Source: Hippopus hippopus (lineage: Eukaryota > Mollusca > Bivalvia > Cardiida > Cardiidae). From it: a DNA stretch of 64,000 bases. The translations under genes and the position numbers were made by a program. The DNA is taken from positions 29,448,426 through 29,512,425 of the forward strand of contig OX328106.1 in NCBI GenBank assembly GCA_946811185.2, read 5' to 3'. The notes below the pieces were generated by a model. It worked only from the letters and a program-made list of their open reading frames with translations, was not told the DNA's origin and did no database searches. Position 1 is the first letter of the stretch. Every line of letters starts with the position of its first letter. Shown here piece by piece: positions 47,216 through 58,557 of the stretch.

Positions 47216-47357
47216 GTAAAACTAAAGCATTTTCATTGAGACCATGAAAAGTTCAGGCTTAGTTTCAATTTTTTATCACATTGTCAGTCACTTTCTATTT
47301 GAAAGTGGATTTTTGTGATGACAATATCTGCTAAAACATGCCAACTCAAGTGTAGTT

Positions 47358-47643
47358 ACCGTATTTCTCCTAATAAAAGCACCCTCCCTAATAGTAGCTC
47401 TCTCCCCAGAAAAACCCTTAAGTCATGATAAACTAATATACATTAGTTGATTAAATTGACAGTATTTGAACAATTTGATGAATATTTCCTCTAGTTTGAT
47501 TAATATTTCCTCTTAACAATGACTAAAACACATAGAAATACAAAATTGGACAGACTTTTTGCTTTGCAAATCGGGTACAAAGTAAAGGCTCCCTATCTAT
47601 GTTTTGCATAGCTCCCGGAGCTTTTATTAGGAGAAATATGGTA
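47358..47643. mobile_element. TATTTCTCCTAATAAAAGC transposon, copy 2
   Basis: Left TACCGTATTTCTCCTAATAA, right TTATTAGGAGAAATATGGTA. About 285 b, shorter than copy 1 by small deletions. TA at both ends suggests a mariner-like target. Confidence 0.82.
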
Positions 47644-48588
47644 AGAAGTGGTGGCCAGTAGATGACAGAATACATGCTCAGTACACAGCAATAAAGTAAT
47701 GGGTTAAAAGTTTTGATTTAGGTACGTGTTCTATTATTGTAGATTTAGTAGAGATTTGTATGTGATGTTATTGATGTTATGTAAATTTTCAATTCCACAT
47801 TGAGATTAGATATAATTGAGAAAACTGCTGAGTACATTGCCAATTACCCTCAAAATAATGCAAATAACAGTTTTTAGTTCACCTGGACAGTTTTAAAAGT
47901 GTTTTAAGAGCTTCTATTTTAAAAACCACATGGATATGGTTAGTATGTGTATTTTGTATGCTGAACGATGTAGGTACAAAGTTTCTTTCAGCAATACCCC
48001 TGCACCCCAGGCCCATGATCATAAGGTTGTTTTATTGCAAAGTTTAGAGCCCATATTTTAAAACTAAATGATGGATTTGGGTCACACTTGGCTTGATGCA
48101 AAGTTTTTAATTGAGCAATACCATAGCCATTCCCTTGATCTTAAGGTCACAGATTTTGAAATTTCATGTTTTTAAAAAGCATTTCTCCAGCTCCTGTTTT
48201 CCAGACCGAATGATTGCCACCCCCAACAATGAACTTTTCAAGGCCAGCTGTGCTGTTTGATAACGGCGCTTGTTATGCCTTATTGTAAGAAATGTGGAAA
48301 AAGGAATAATGACTTGTAACTGTTAGTTGCTTCTGTTCCCACTCTCTGCTGTTAAAAACCAATGTTTTTTTTTTTTACTCTCTTTGCAATATTCAACCTC
48401 TGTTATTTTGTTAAGTTTTTGGGTAGTTCCAAAGCTGACCTGTATTGTGAACGTATAGATTTTATGGTTGTGGCAAAGACAGCAACTTAAATTTGTTTGG
48501 AAAAGAAGCAATACATTGTTATAAGGGATTACTCTTCTTCACACAAAGTAGAAATACATGCAAGAAAGATGAAGATAAAAATCTTCTT

Positions 48589-48808
48589 TAACTCTTTACA
48601 AAATTACAAAATTTTGAAGTAGTCCAAAATAAAAGCATTTGCGAACTATAAATTAACTGTGGTTCGGATGAGTGGATTTGTATTTGAAAGGAAAGTAAAC
48701 ATTGCAGGAAAAGGAGAAAATGCTAATTACTCAAGATTTCCCATAATGTTTTCAAGAGCTTTCTTCAGCATGGTCAAAACAACATGGGTTGGTGTGTAAA
48801 GAATAAAA
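48589..48808 (-). repeat. TTAA MITE copy
   Basis: Left TTAACTCTTTAC; right side decayed. Confidence 0.75.
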
Positions 48809-49315
48809 TGATACTGAAGAACTTGTAATGGGTAATGTCTACATTTCCAAGAATATTTCAAAACCTGACTGCTGCTCTACAAGTCATGCTAATTATAGCA
48901 TAGGGCAGCCAAAAATTATTACAAATTATAAAAGGGACAAGCATTGGAAGAAAAAGCAAAGATGTCATTTTTTCAAAACTATAGAAAACGCTGTTGGAAT
49001 AGAAGCTATTGCTTGTTACAAGCAAGTGCTTCTTTTCCCATGATTTTTTCCATAGAGCTCCTTTTTATGAAGAGATGCATTTGTCCAGGATTGGGTAAAA
49101 CTGGTTAGCATTTTGTGTAAGTTGATGTAATTTTTATGATACACTCTGGGTGTATATATATAAATGTACTCTATTTTACAGATTGAATAGGTTTAAATAT
49201 TTGTAAATATTGCAAACAAAAATGTTAAGTACTGTATATGTATATTTTAGCTACGAGCATATAAAATGTGTTAATAGTTTTTTAATGATATGATCAGGAA
49301 TTTAGCATGTTCTTG

Positions 49316-49508
49316 TTAACCGTTTGATTATAGTCCAAGTTTTAAGGACCCTCAGGAAAGAGGCTTTTGTAAACATTGTGGGAAGAGGAGAAAATGCTGG
49401 TTACCAGCATTTTCTCCTTATTCCCACAATCTTTCTACCATTATCAAGAGTAATCTCATTCTTTCAATTTGGACAAGTCTAAAAATTATTAGTTTGGTAA
49501 AGAGTTAA
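49316..49508 (+). repeat. TTAA MITE copy with right-arm deletion
   Basis: TTAA at both ends; about 35 b of the right arm missing. Confidence 0.86.
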
Positions 49509-50090
49509 TTATGATTTTGTTCATGCGTAGTACCATACAAGGGTACAGGATGCTTCATAAATCTGTCCTTATTCTAAACATTAATGTTGCCAATACGTAT
49601 GGGCTTAACATAAATGGAAAAACTACATTTCTGTCGAAACAATGAAATTTTATTTTAGATATGATACATAGACATTACTTCAAAATTGGCCCATATGGTA
49701 CACTGTGACTGTCTCACAAGTCCATTTTACAACAAGTGTCCTTCTTAATGTTAATTCTTGGCGGCATTTAGATAACGTCAAGTCCTTCTTTAGAGATCTT
49801 AAACAAATTAGGTTGACATGCAGAAGAATAGACTTTGGGCAACAGACAAATCATTCTTTCATATCAACTGCTACATAATGAGGTGGTTACAGCATGGGCT
49901 GCTTTCAGTTCAGACGGTAGCAACACGGGACCTTAAAGCTACAATCAAACGAGAAATCTATGCAAATGGCAGTAGGGATGCACATAAATGTAACAAAATA
50001 TTTTCACCATAAATTTGACGTCAAAACTGCTCAGAGTGGACCTCATGGGCAACTGTTTTAGAATGGACTTGTTAGGAAAAGCATGGTGTA

Positions 50091-50319
50091 TTAACTCTTT
50101 ACCAAATGACAATATTTTAGACTGGTCCCAAATGAAACCGTCAGCAGACGACAAATTAAATGTGGCTCAAATGATTGGATTTGTTTCTGAAAGGTAACAA
50201 AACATGGTGGGAAAAGGAGAAAATGCTGGTTACCAGCATTTTCTCCTTTTCCCACCATGTTTTCAAAAGTTCAGTTTGCCAGGGTCGTTAAAACTCGGGA
50301 TTGTGTAGTAAAGGGTTAA
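50091..50319 (-). repeat. TTAA MITE copy
   Basis: TTAA at both ends; hairpin intact with GGTGGGAAAAGG stem. Confidence 0.92.
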
Positions 50320-50479
50320 CTATAATTGAGGTAATACCTATGTAATACATTAAAATGAAATTTTATTACATCTGCAAAAGGCTAATTGATTTTAATTCAG
50401 TTTCAATGGAAATTTGTTGAAATTTTAACTCTTAAGTATAAGGACAGACACTAAGAAACATCTGGCACCTCTGGTTTTA

Positions 50480-50717
50480 TTAACTTTTTTCCAAATAATC
50501 CTGAATTTAAATGACTGAGCGAGAGAGCTTTTGAAGCCATTGTGAGAAAAGGAGAAAACGTGTTTACTAGCACTTTCTCCTATACTTTCACTCAATGTTG
50601 TCTACCCTATCAGAGAACTTACAGGTAAGCTCATTTGCACCAATTCTGAATATGTTGTATGCTGATGTTATTCAATTTGGAAGAGGCTAAAATTTGTTGT
50701 GGTTGAGAAAGCGTTAA
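50480..50717 (+). repeat. TTAA MITE copy
   Basis: TTAA at both ends; stem tip shortened. Confidence 0.86.
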
Positions 50718-51156
50718 TGATGGTCTGATTATAAAAAAAAATGTTGTTAGGAGTAATTGGTGATTTTGTTTAGTATCTTTGACTGACTGATTCCAAGAAA
50801 TTAGAGAAGAAAATTTTGATGTTGAAAAGTCTTTTTATACGGCAATAAAAGAGATGGTTGACCACCAGATGGTCACTCTCTTAAACTGCACATTATGCAA
50901 TAATGGTAGTGTAATATTCTTTTCATGTATTTCTATACAAATCTGTCAGGCTTTTTTTTATTCACTTTTCTTTTTCTTCAAACTTTTATTTCTGAAGTTG
51001 ACAATTCTGTCTCGGTTGATAATCTGCGGAAATGATAAGAACAGAAACACCAAAGGCAAATTTCTTATAAATGCTGTTGTATGGTTATAAAAAGACAAGA
51101 ATGTTTGGTTAAAAAGGGATAAGAGCTAAGAAATTCTATTTGAGATAACAATGGAT

Positions 51157-51423
51157 ATGAGTCATGCTCTGGCAAAAGGGGGCTTAATGCATCTCCGTAA
51201 TCCATCACACCGAGCAAGCCATTACATACTTACGGATCCATAACAGCCACCTTTTTTTAATAATCGACTAAATCATGAGGTAGACTGGTCCTTAGACATA
51301 CAGAAAATTGACCAATAGCGAAAAGTCGTTCCAGGTCAGCCTGCGCAGACTGCGCAGGCTGACCTGGGTCGATGTTTTTTGCAAATGCATTAAGCTCCCT
51401 TTTCACAGAGCATGGCTCATATA
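51157..51423. repeat. CAGCCTGCGCAG-type palindromic element, complete
   Basis: TATGAGTCATGCTCTGGC at the left, CAGAGCATGGCTCATA at the right; core GCCTGCGCAGACTGCGCAGG. Confidence 0.82.
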
Positions 51424-51600
51424 TTTTTAGCTTTAAAAGTTCAACATTAAATTTTGTTGATGACTCTTTGTTGTTATGTTATATATTATCTATTATTTAT
51501 AATCTGAAATCCTTGTTGTTACTTTGTATAATAAAATGTTCAAATACAGTCCGCAAGGGTTTTTTGTTTTTGTCACTGATCAGTATATATTAAGGCATAT

Positions 51601-51682
51601 ATCTCTTTGTCTTTCTCTCTCGCTCTCTATGCCCCCCCTCTCTCTCTCTTACTCTCTCTCTCCCTCTCTCTCTCTCTCTCGC
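51601..51682 (+). repeat. CT-rich microsatellite
   Basis: CTCTCTCTCT runs broken by CCCCCC and TTACT. Confidence 0.88.
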
Positions 51683-52129
51683 TGATTGCTTAAGTTTTCA
51701 TGGTTGAAATCTGTATAGCATTTACGGAGCACCAGCTCTCTGCTCTATACCGATGGTACTTGTGCATTGCGCATTTCTGTTCCTAGGACAACTCTTTTTG
51801 GCCCAGACCAGACAGGGCGTTTTGTTGTGTTTGATTTAGATCTACACTTTACTTGTAGAAGAAGTAGGCGTAAGTCGGTAAAAGAATAAAGAAAATATTT
51901 TTCTGTCGGTCTATCTTGACCTAAAAGATTCCATTAAAAGTAACTTTTGCATTAAGTACACAAAAGAGAGGGCACATCTCGCCATTTCACTCCTCTATCA
52001 ACCCTTGGTATGTCAAATAAGTGCCAAAAAATATTTCAAGTTGGTAAAAAGAACAAAAATAATGCAGGATAGAAACTTGTCTGAATTGAATAGCCACAAG
52101 ATAACGTGCTATGTCCGTCGTGTGTCGTA

Positions 52130-52935
52130 CCTTTGTGCACTCTAGATGCCACATTTTCAGTCCAGTTCGTGGATGTTGGTCAGACTTTTTGTTCAAATAT
52201 TTCGGACAAATTTGAAATTGGGTCACATCAGGTCAAACAGTAGGTCACTGGGACAAATCTTAGAAAAATCTAGAGGCCTTGTTTGCCGTCCAATAATCAT
52301 GAAACTTGGTCAGGATTTTTGACTTGTGTTACTTCAGACATGATCAAGAATTGCTTACATCATGTGAAAAAAAGGTCACATCGACAAATCTTTTAAAGGA
52401 TTTTGTGCACTCTATATGCCACATATCCATCCAGTACTCATGAAAGTTGATTCAAATCTCAGTCTTGATAGCATCTGAGAAGTCGATTTGAAAAGGTGTC
52501 ACGCCAGAGCAAAAAGTAGGTCACTGGAACAAATCTCAGAAAAAATCGTGCACTCTAGAGGCTAAAATTTAAATTTTCAACCAAATTATCATCAAATTTT
52601 GTCAGATTGTTTGTCTTGTTGATATCAATGAGTTTGAAAATGGGGTCAAAAATATAAGTCACTGGGACAAATCCTACAAAAACCTGATGCGCTCTCTAAA
52701 GGCACCATTTTCAGTCCACTACTCATGCAAATTTATCAGAATGATTGTCTCGATGATCTCTCGGACGACTTTGAAATTGGGGCACATCGGGTCAAAATGT
52801 TGGTCACCAGGACAACTTGAAAAGCGTCCTTTGTGCACTCTAGATGCAACATTTTCAGCTAAATGCTGATAATTGGTCAAAGTGTTCCTCTTGATATATC
52901 GAACAAGTTTGATAGTAGATTACTTGAACAAATCT
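52130..52935 (+). repeat. ~140-bp tandem repeat, about six units
   Basis: GTGCACTCTAGATGCCACAT-like starts recur near 52137, 52264, 52405, 52548, 52688 and 52834. Each unit also has GGTCACTGGGACAAATC and GACTTTGAAATTGGG blocks. Units are diverged. Confidence 0.82.
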
Positions 52936-53097
52936 TAGAAAAAAAATCCTTTTTCCACAATTTTTTTGACTCTATCTATGAACTCGGGCTCGTTTGTACC
53001 AATTTTGATTTTGTGGTTTTCAGTGTTTTTAAATCATAAGAGTTAAAAAATGTTACTTTTTCGTTTTGGAAAGGGTTAGGATGTCACAGGTTAGAAA

Positions 53098-53395
53098 GAA
53101 TGGTGTTTTTACCATTTTCAACATTATTTCGGTTATTTCGCGGCGGCCAGTGCACCTATCCATGCCTTCCTGGAGTCTCTTTCCCTGTACTTCACAAAGT
53201 GTTCTTCCCAAGCTTTCCCTTATAATTGTCGCCGAAACAATAATCAGCGGTGAGAGAGGAATAAATCTTATCTTAATGACTTCCATTAATCCTCGGAAAG
53301 AATTTGGCCGTGCTGGAGATTCAAACGAGTGACTCCCCTGGTCTCAAATTCTGTACACTACCGACTGTGCTGTCATGGACTTGGCAAAGGAATTT
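53098..53395 (+). repeat. GCAGCCAGTGCAC SINE-like repeat
   Basis: Head GCGGCGGCCAGTGCACC, body GAGAGAGGAATAAATC, tail GGAGATTCAAACGAGTGAC. Confidence 0.75.
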
Positions 53396-53450
53396 TGATA
53401 AACGACAAAACTTGGCCACGGAGTCAAAAGTCAATGGATGAATTTAATGC

Positions 53451-53750
53451 AAACAAGCCATGCTCTCTGAAAAGGGGGTTTAATGTATCTGCAAAAAGTA
53501 TCGATTCATGTCAGCCTGCGCAGTCCGCGCAGGCTGACCTGAATCGAAACTTTTTGCTAATGGTAACTTTTCTGTATCGGTACGAAACTTTTTGCTATTG
53601 GTAAACTGTCTGTGTTTTAAAGACCATTGTACCTCATCTTGCGTTGTGATTCAGCAAGTGTTTAGGTGAAATGGGTCTATCTTATGTGACAACCCGCTTA
53701 GAGACGTACAAAAATGCATTTAACCCCTTTTTGCAGTGCCTGACTCATAC
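53451..53750. repeat. CAGCCTGCGCAG-type palindromic element, complete
   Basis: Core GCCTGCGCAGTCCGCGCAGG is a near-perfect hairpin. Ends ACAAGCCATGCTCTC and GCCTGACTCAT. An AAACTTTTTGCTA block is duplicated inside. Confidence 0.8.
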
Positions 53751-54659
53751 ATTTTGTTGGAAGATGACCGTGTCTGTGTATTTATAAACATTAAATGTAC
53801 ACAGCATTACCGTATCTATATATAGAAGTTCATCGAATATACAAACCCCCCATTAACTATTTGAGGGCTTAACAAGCGAACCAAACATTACTTGTCAGTT
53901 AAAAACTCGGATATATCAATTACATGACATTATTTGATCATAATATCGCAAAGTACATGTACCTGATAGCGTAGACTATAGATCAGACTGCTGCTTCTGT
54001 TCAGTCTGATCTTTATCTACAACGTCCTCAGGAGCAAATTACGCAGTTAGCCCTTTGCTTTGAAAGGGTAAATAAACCATGCATAAAATCACATAAATTT
54101 AATGATACTAAATTATGTACGAATTTATTGTCAGTTGTGTAGTAGATGATTCAAGCTTAATTCAAACCAAGGTGAGTGTCTTTAATAATTAATTGATTTC
54201 TTAAGACTGAATTTTGATTGATCAGTCATTGAACAGGTGGTTTATGTGTTATCCTAACATCCAGGTACAATTCCCCCTAACGGTCCTGGGTTGCCTTTCG
54301 CTAAATTGCGAACGTGCGGAATTTGCGCGCGCAGTTTAGGTAAGCGAATATCAAGTCTGAAAACAATTTTCACTAAACTACATATAACATAACATTTTGA
54401 ATAAATATTTGCATAACTTTACGCAGCTCATACCTTTGGGTAAAGCAGGGATCGTATATCTGCATGTGGGCCTACTATCCCAAATAATTTGCATAAATCT
54501 ACGCAGTTTGTTGAAATGCAGCCAGGTCCTGCATTTCAGAAGTCCAGCCTAGCATTGAAATCATGAGCCTAACCCAGCGCGATCAAGGATGTCCTATACG
54601 ACGAAAGTACATTAAGCGGGTGCCTTGGCTGATCTTCTCTATACTCAAAACTGCTCCCC

Positions 54660-54766
54660 TATCTCTTTATCAAACGGTCAAACTTTTAGATTTATCCAAA
54701 TTCAAAGCATTTGCAGATGACAATTTAAATATAGGTCAACTGATGGATTGTTTGGTAAAGGGTTAA
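54660..54766 (-). repeat. Minimal TTAA MITE: both termini, no hairpin
   Basis: The left arm runs from CTCTTTATCAAACGG to the CAACTGATGG block and then directly into TTGTTTGGTAAAGGGTTAA. Confidence 0.75.
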
Positions 54767-55890
54767 AACTAATATAACCATTCAGAATTGATAAGTCAGT
54801 TCCGAAGAATGACATTGTCTTCCTATTGTGGGGTGAAATATGTCGTTTTATCAATGAAATGGTATGTTTAAAATACTTGGTAAACATAAATGTTGCAGTA
54901 CGAGGCAGACCATTTTTCATCACACAACTGTCTTTATTTTAAGTAACACAGCTTTTATGACTCCTCTTATCTTACACTCATTTAAGATAAGCAAAGTGGT
55001 GCCTTTTTCGTCAAACCTCTGTAATCATTCCCCTCATTTTTAAAATATTGTTGATCAAGATTTCTCTATGAAATTAACTGTCGAAATTAATGAGTTTTAT
55101 CTTTACATTCAAAACAAAATCATTATATACATGTATGTATGCAAGTTTCTCTGAAACTATGTTTAGTCCATGATGCATCACCTTTCAAAGAAGTAAATAA
55201 GCTTCATGTAAATTTCAAGATAACGTTACATGTTATGTATATCTGTATATGGACATGTAGGTCTATGCTTTAACCAGGGATCCTATATACGATCCCTGCT
55301 TTAACACATCATGAACTATAATTCTTGAGATAAAGTTATTTGATAAAAACAATGTGACATTTTATGACTTTTGAGGTATAATCTTAAGAAACTTTTAACC
55401 TAGTTTTAAAATTCTTTTTTTTTTCGCCAGCGACTAACACTTTGACCGACCTCTCAGTAACAGATTGTCATCTTTACAATAATATCCACACTTTTAAATA
55501 GTTTTATATAAATTCAAATTCATTTTAACATCCGCATTGTTTACTTTTGACAGCTATAAGGCCTTTAAGTCTGGTCATGTACATTAACAACCAGAGTTAG
55601 AATTCTTTTCTGCCGCGCGTTGAAAGGCAAGTGTTTTCTATCCTATGCTTGCAGCACTTAAACTGCTAAATAGATGAAAGGAAAGTAAAAACTAAAATAT
55701 TGCGATTTCAAAGTTGGTTTCACAGGGAACAAATACCCGTATCGGACAGTATAGATCCAAGATCAGACTGCACGTTTTGTACAGTCTGATCTTGATCTAC
55801 ACTGTCTGCAAAAGTTCCACGAGTCTCGCTTAGCAGCCCAAGGGTTTAATTCTCGGTTTAATTCTCGGTTTTATTTGATACAGAAACAGT

Positions 55891-56004
55891 ATGGAAGGTG
55901 AACAGAAACAATTTCAATCCCAAGACAACACGGACTCCAAACCAGAGGGATTCGATATCTATCCAGAAAGTCTGGTCACCATTTCAACAGCCAAGGAACC
56001 CACT
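55891..56004 (+). CDS. Caspase exon 1: prodomain
   Basis: 38 codons, acidic and glutamine-rich, ending phase 0 at the donor GTAATT. It has no recognisable domain, as expected for an effector caspase. Confidence 0.82.
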
Positions 56005-58037
56005 GTAATTATTTTATTTGTTTGTTCGTACGGTGTTTATAGCCGTTCTCAACATTATTGCAGTTATATCTTGTCAGCCAGTGCACTTGTCAATTTTTTC
56101 TATTACCAATGCAACGAATGTTCATGCGTTGCTCAGTGGTTAAGTGTAAGGGACGCATAACCCGGACCCTCACTGGAAGCACTGGGGTTTTTAGGGATTG
56201 TACCCCGGCAAGACACCTCAGAGCCCTGGCCTAGTACTGGTGATACCCAGGATATACATGACTATGATTGTGCTGTCACGGTGATATGACTGAAGTAATG
56301 TTGAAACGGGCGTAAAACACCATTCAATCAACCAAACTATTTTTTCCAGGCAGGTCTGACAGAAACCATTCCCGATATAAGTACGTCTGATATTTACGAT
56401 ATGCATCATGCTCGCCGAGGTCATGCACTAGTCATCAATCAGGAGAGGTTCAGTTATCGTCTGCGTTACCAAGGGTATGGCGATAGAACAGGAAGTGACG
56501 TAGATGGAAAAAATATCAGAAGAACTCTGGAGAACATGGGTAATTGAGCATTAACGAGCATAATCACGGTCCGTATTTACCAACAGTTCTCCAAGATTTT
56601 CTTAATTTGAAGCTACTAGAACTTCTGACTGACTAATCCAAATGGTTTAGCCAATCAGGAGTTGTTTTACTTTCAAATTTAGAAAATTGCGGAGAATGAG
56701 ATTAAGAACGTTCATAAGAATGATTGGTAAATACGGATCCAGTTCCTTTCTCTATGCATAACAGGGGGATTAAATAAGATTTTGTTTATAACATCGTTTG
56801 GCAAAAGTTGATATTTTGTAAAAAAAAAAAATCCTAAGGACATGACAGTTTATCTTTCGGTAGGTGGTGGGGTTGAAGGCGAGGTTGGTAATGCTGAAAA
56901 AGAAATGCTACCGGTGGGATTCGAACCCTCGAACTTCAAAATCATATTTATTGACACCACTCACTGAACCATCGGGCCAACCCGTTTATCTTTCCGAATT
57001 AAGAATGTATTTATCTTTGTGTAAGATATTTTTGTTTACTTTACTTATTCTTCTTTGATTTACATACATAAACAGGAACATTTTTGTATACTATTTTTTT
57101 TTAAAAGAAAATCTAAAATCTACTATCTTAAACGAGCTCATGTGCTCACTGATTAATCCTTTACCAAACAATTCCGAGTTTTAACGACCCTGAAGGGATG
57201 AAAACACGCTTTTGAAAACATTGTGGGAAAAGAAGAAAATGCTGGTAACCAGCATTTTCTCCTTTTCCCACAATGTTTTCTACCCTTTCAAAGACAAGTT
57301 CATCTTTCGAGCTATATCTAAATTTGTCGTTTGTGTATGCTTTCAATTTGGACAAGTGTAAAAAAAAAATTGTCGTTTGGTAAAGAGTTAACGCATAAAT
57401 GGTTTATGTTGTACTCTTATTTTCTACAGGATTTAAAGTGACCTACTATTTCGACGTGACTGCAGCTCACATGAAAAAGATCTGCAGAAACATGTCTGCG
57501 AACAGCCACTCAGATTGTGACTGTTTTGTTTGTGTCATACTCAGCCATGGCGAGGACGGTATCGTGTTCGGAACTGACGAAGCCGTGCAAATAAAGGAAC
57601 TTACAGATTATTTCAAGGGAGATAAATGTCTGACTCTCGTAGGGAAACCCAAGTTATTTTTCATACAAGCTTGTCGCGGCAGCGTTACAGATGAAGGTGT
57701 TGAAATTGACATGACAGATGGGGAAGATAAACTTCCAGATTCCAGTGTCATTAAACTTCCAATCTATGCTGACTTCCTGTTCGCATACTCAACAGTACCG
57801 GGTTACTATTCCTGGAGAAATCAGGGAAATGGTTCCTGGTTCATTCAAGCGTTGTGTGACAATATGGAGAAATATGGAGATAGATTAGAGTTTCAAAAAC
57901 TGCTTGTCCGTGTCAACCGTGACGTGGCACAGAAATTCCAGTCCTACAATCCAAGTAACACGAAATTTCACCGGAAGAAACAGGCGTCATGTGCCGTCTC
58001 CACGCTGACGAAGGATCTGTATTTTATAGCAAAGTGA
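55891..58037 (+). CDS. Effector-type caspase (3 exons, complete CDS)
   Basis: Exons 55891-56004, 56350-56539 and 57430-58037 give 303 residues, the usual size of an executioner caspase. The prodomain is short (about 52 residues) and has no CARD or DED. The large subunit starts near YDMHH (54-58) and carries RTGSDVD (84-90, with the S1 arginine), catalytic His141 in SHGED and Cys183 in QACRG. The small subunit has YSTVPGYYSW and the substrate arginine at 231. The inter-subunit loop contains VEID (192-195) and DMTD (195-198), plausible sites for activation cleavage. The enzyme would be a cytosolic aspartate-specific cysteine protease of apoptosis. ATG at 55891 is the first clear start; a possible acceptor (GATACAG, 55877-55883) just before it hints at an upstream noncoding exon. 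Whether it is closer to caspase-3/7 or -6 needs a tree. Confidence 0.94.
56020..56340 (+). repeat. SINE-like repeat filling caspase intron 1
   Basis: Head TCAGCCAGTGCAC, then GTTGCTCAGTGGTTAAG, GCAAGACACCTCAGAGCCC and the tail ACACCATTCAATCAACC. It occupies about 320 of the 345 intron bases. Confidence 0.75.
56350..56539 (+). CDS. Caspase exon 2: start of the large subunit
   Basis: Residues 39-101. It contains RRGHALVINQE (60-70) and RTGSDVDGKNI (84-94), the first conserved block of the caspase fold. Candidate prodomain cleavage aspartates are 47 and 52. Acceptor TTTTTCCAG; donor GTAATT; ends in phase 1. Confidence 0.93.
56876..56990 (-). repeat. tRNA-like SINE in caspase intron 2
   Basis: GGGATTCGAACCCTCGAAC is the inverse of a consensus B box; the A-box side ends at TGAACCATCGGGCCAACC. 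Confidence 0.65.
57153..57391 (+). repeat. TTAA MITE copy in caspase intron 2
   Basis: TTAA at both ends; hairpin near perfect; ends 38 b from exon 3, so its right end may overlap the branch-point region. Confidence 0.93.
57430..58037 (+). CDS. Caspase exon 3: catalytic core, small subunit and stop
   Basis: Residues 103-303 with His141, Cys183 and Arg231. The acceptor TTTCTACAG ends at 57429 and TGA is at 58035-58037. A TTAA hairpin element ends only 38 b upstream of this exon. Confidence 0.96.
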
Positions 58038-58103
58038 AATAAACATGGCCTGTCTTCATTTGTACCTAAGTTAACAGCTAAATAATTAACTGTTTCAGCG
58101 CCA

Positions 58104-58113
58104 AATAAATAAA
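58104..58113 (+). promoter_or_regulatory. Overlapping AATAAA polyadenylation signals after the caspase
   Basis: Two overlapping AATAAA hexamers lie 67 b after the stop. Another AATAAA at 58038-58043 abuts the stop and is less likely to be used. The cleavage site is not visible. Confidence 0.5.
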
Positions 58114-58191
58114 CTCGATCTCTTTCGACGGCTATAAATACAATCCATTGAAACTTACAAAGATTTTGATTGTATAGGCTTGACTAAACAA

Positions 58192-58259
58192 GCGGACAGT
58201 ATAGATCAAAGATCAGACTGCACATTCTGTGCAGTCTGATCTTGATCTATGCTGTCCGC
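58192..58259. repeat. ~68-bp AGATCAGACTGCAC palindrome (best copy)
   Basis: GCGGACAGTATAGATC... inverts to ...GATCTATGCTGTCCGC, with the inner arms GATCAGACTGCAC and GTGCAGTCTGATC. Other copies: 742-794, 3544-3612, 11723-11774, 20708-20765, 23970-24027, 33440-33497, 36792-36851, 38639-38704, 44768-44824, 46441-46504, 47000-47050, 53966-54028, 55743-55813, 58732-58765, 61243-61298. Confidence 0.82.
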
Positions 58260-58307
58260 AAAAGTCACTATTTTCGCCAATAGCGACGAAAGGGTTAAGA
58301 ATGCTTA

Positions 58308-58557
58308 TTAACTCTTTACCGCACGACAAAACTTTAAACTTGTCCAAATTTGCAGACGACAACTGAACTGTGACTTACAGGTTCAGACTTGTCTTGAAAA
58401 AGGAAGAAAACATTGAGGGAAAAGGAGAAAATGTTGGTCACCTGCATTTTCTTCTTTTGTCGCAATGTTTTCAAAAGTCTTCATTTCTTTCCGCAATGCT
58501 TTCAAAAGTTTTTAGCCTTAAGGTCGATAAAACTCGCGATTGTCTGGTAAAGGGTTA
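58308..58557 (-). repeat. TTAA MITE copy downstream of the caspase
   Basis: Left TTAA, right TTAT; an internal duplication of the TTTCAAAAG block lies near 58467-58510. Confidence 0.82.

Larger units (their letters stand above)
45734..55890. other. Intergenic region between the Ig/EGF gene and the caspase
   Basis: About 10 kb of repeats and AT-rich DNA. At 54290-54346 a short CpG-rich patch (GCGCGCGC) ends in GTAAGCG, a possible donor of a noncoding caspase leader exon; this is weak. I see no other exon. Confidence 0.5.
4455..58557. repeat. TTAA-flanked palindromic MITE family (family description)
   Basis: Consensus about 225 bp. In the orientation scored + here it starts TTAA-CCCTTTACCACACAATCC, has a TTTTAACGACCCTGAG block, then a hairpin from GAAAACATTGTGGG to its inverse, then a GTCGTCTGCAAATGCTTTCA block, and ends TTTGGTAAAGGG-TTAA. 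The best hairpins have 33-bp perfect arms around one base (CTGGTaACCAG). The CCCTTT start and invariant TTAA flanks fit a piggyBac-type non-autonomous element; no transposase is present. Short fragments not listed separately: 933-1079, 2169-2312, 5414-5585, 6139-6240, 11421-11481, 14627-14843, 18440-18590, 23549-23655, 34490-34681, 36573-36747, 38404-38515, 39836-40010, 40821-40925, 45343-45537, 48978-49060, 52941-53080. The first fragment lies upstream of the span given. Confidence 0.9.
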
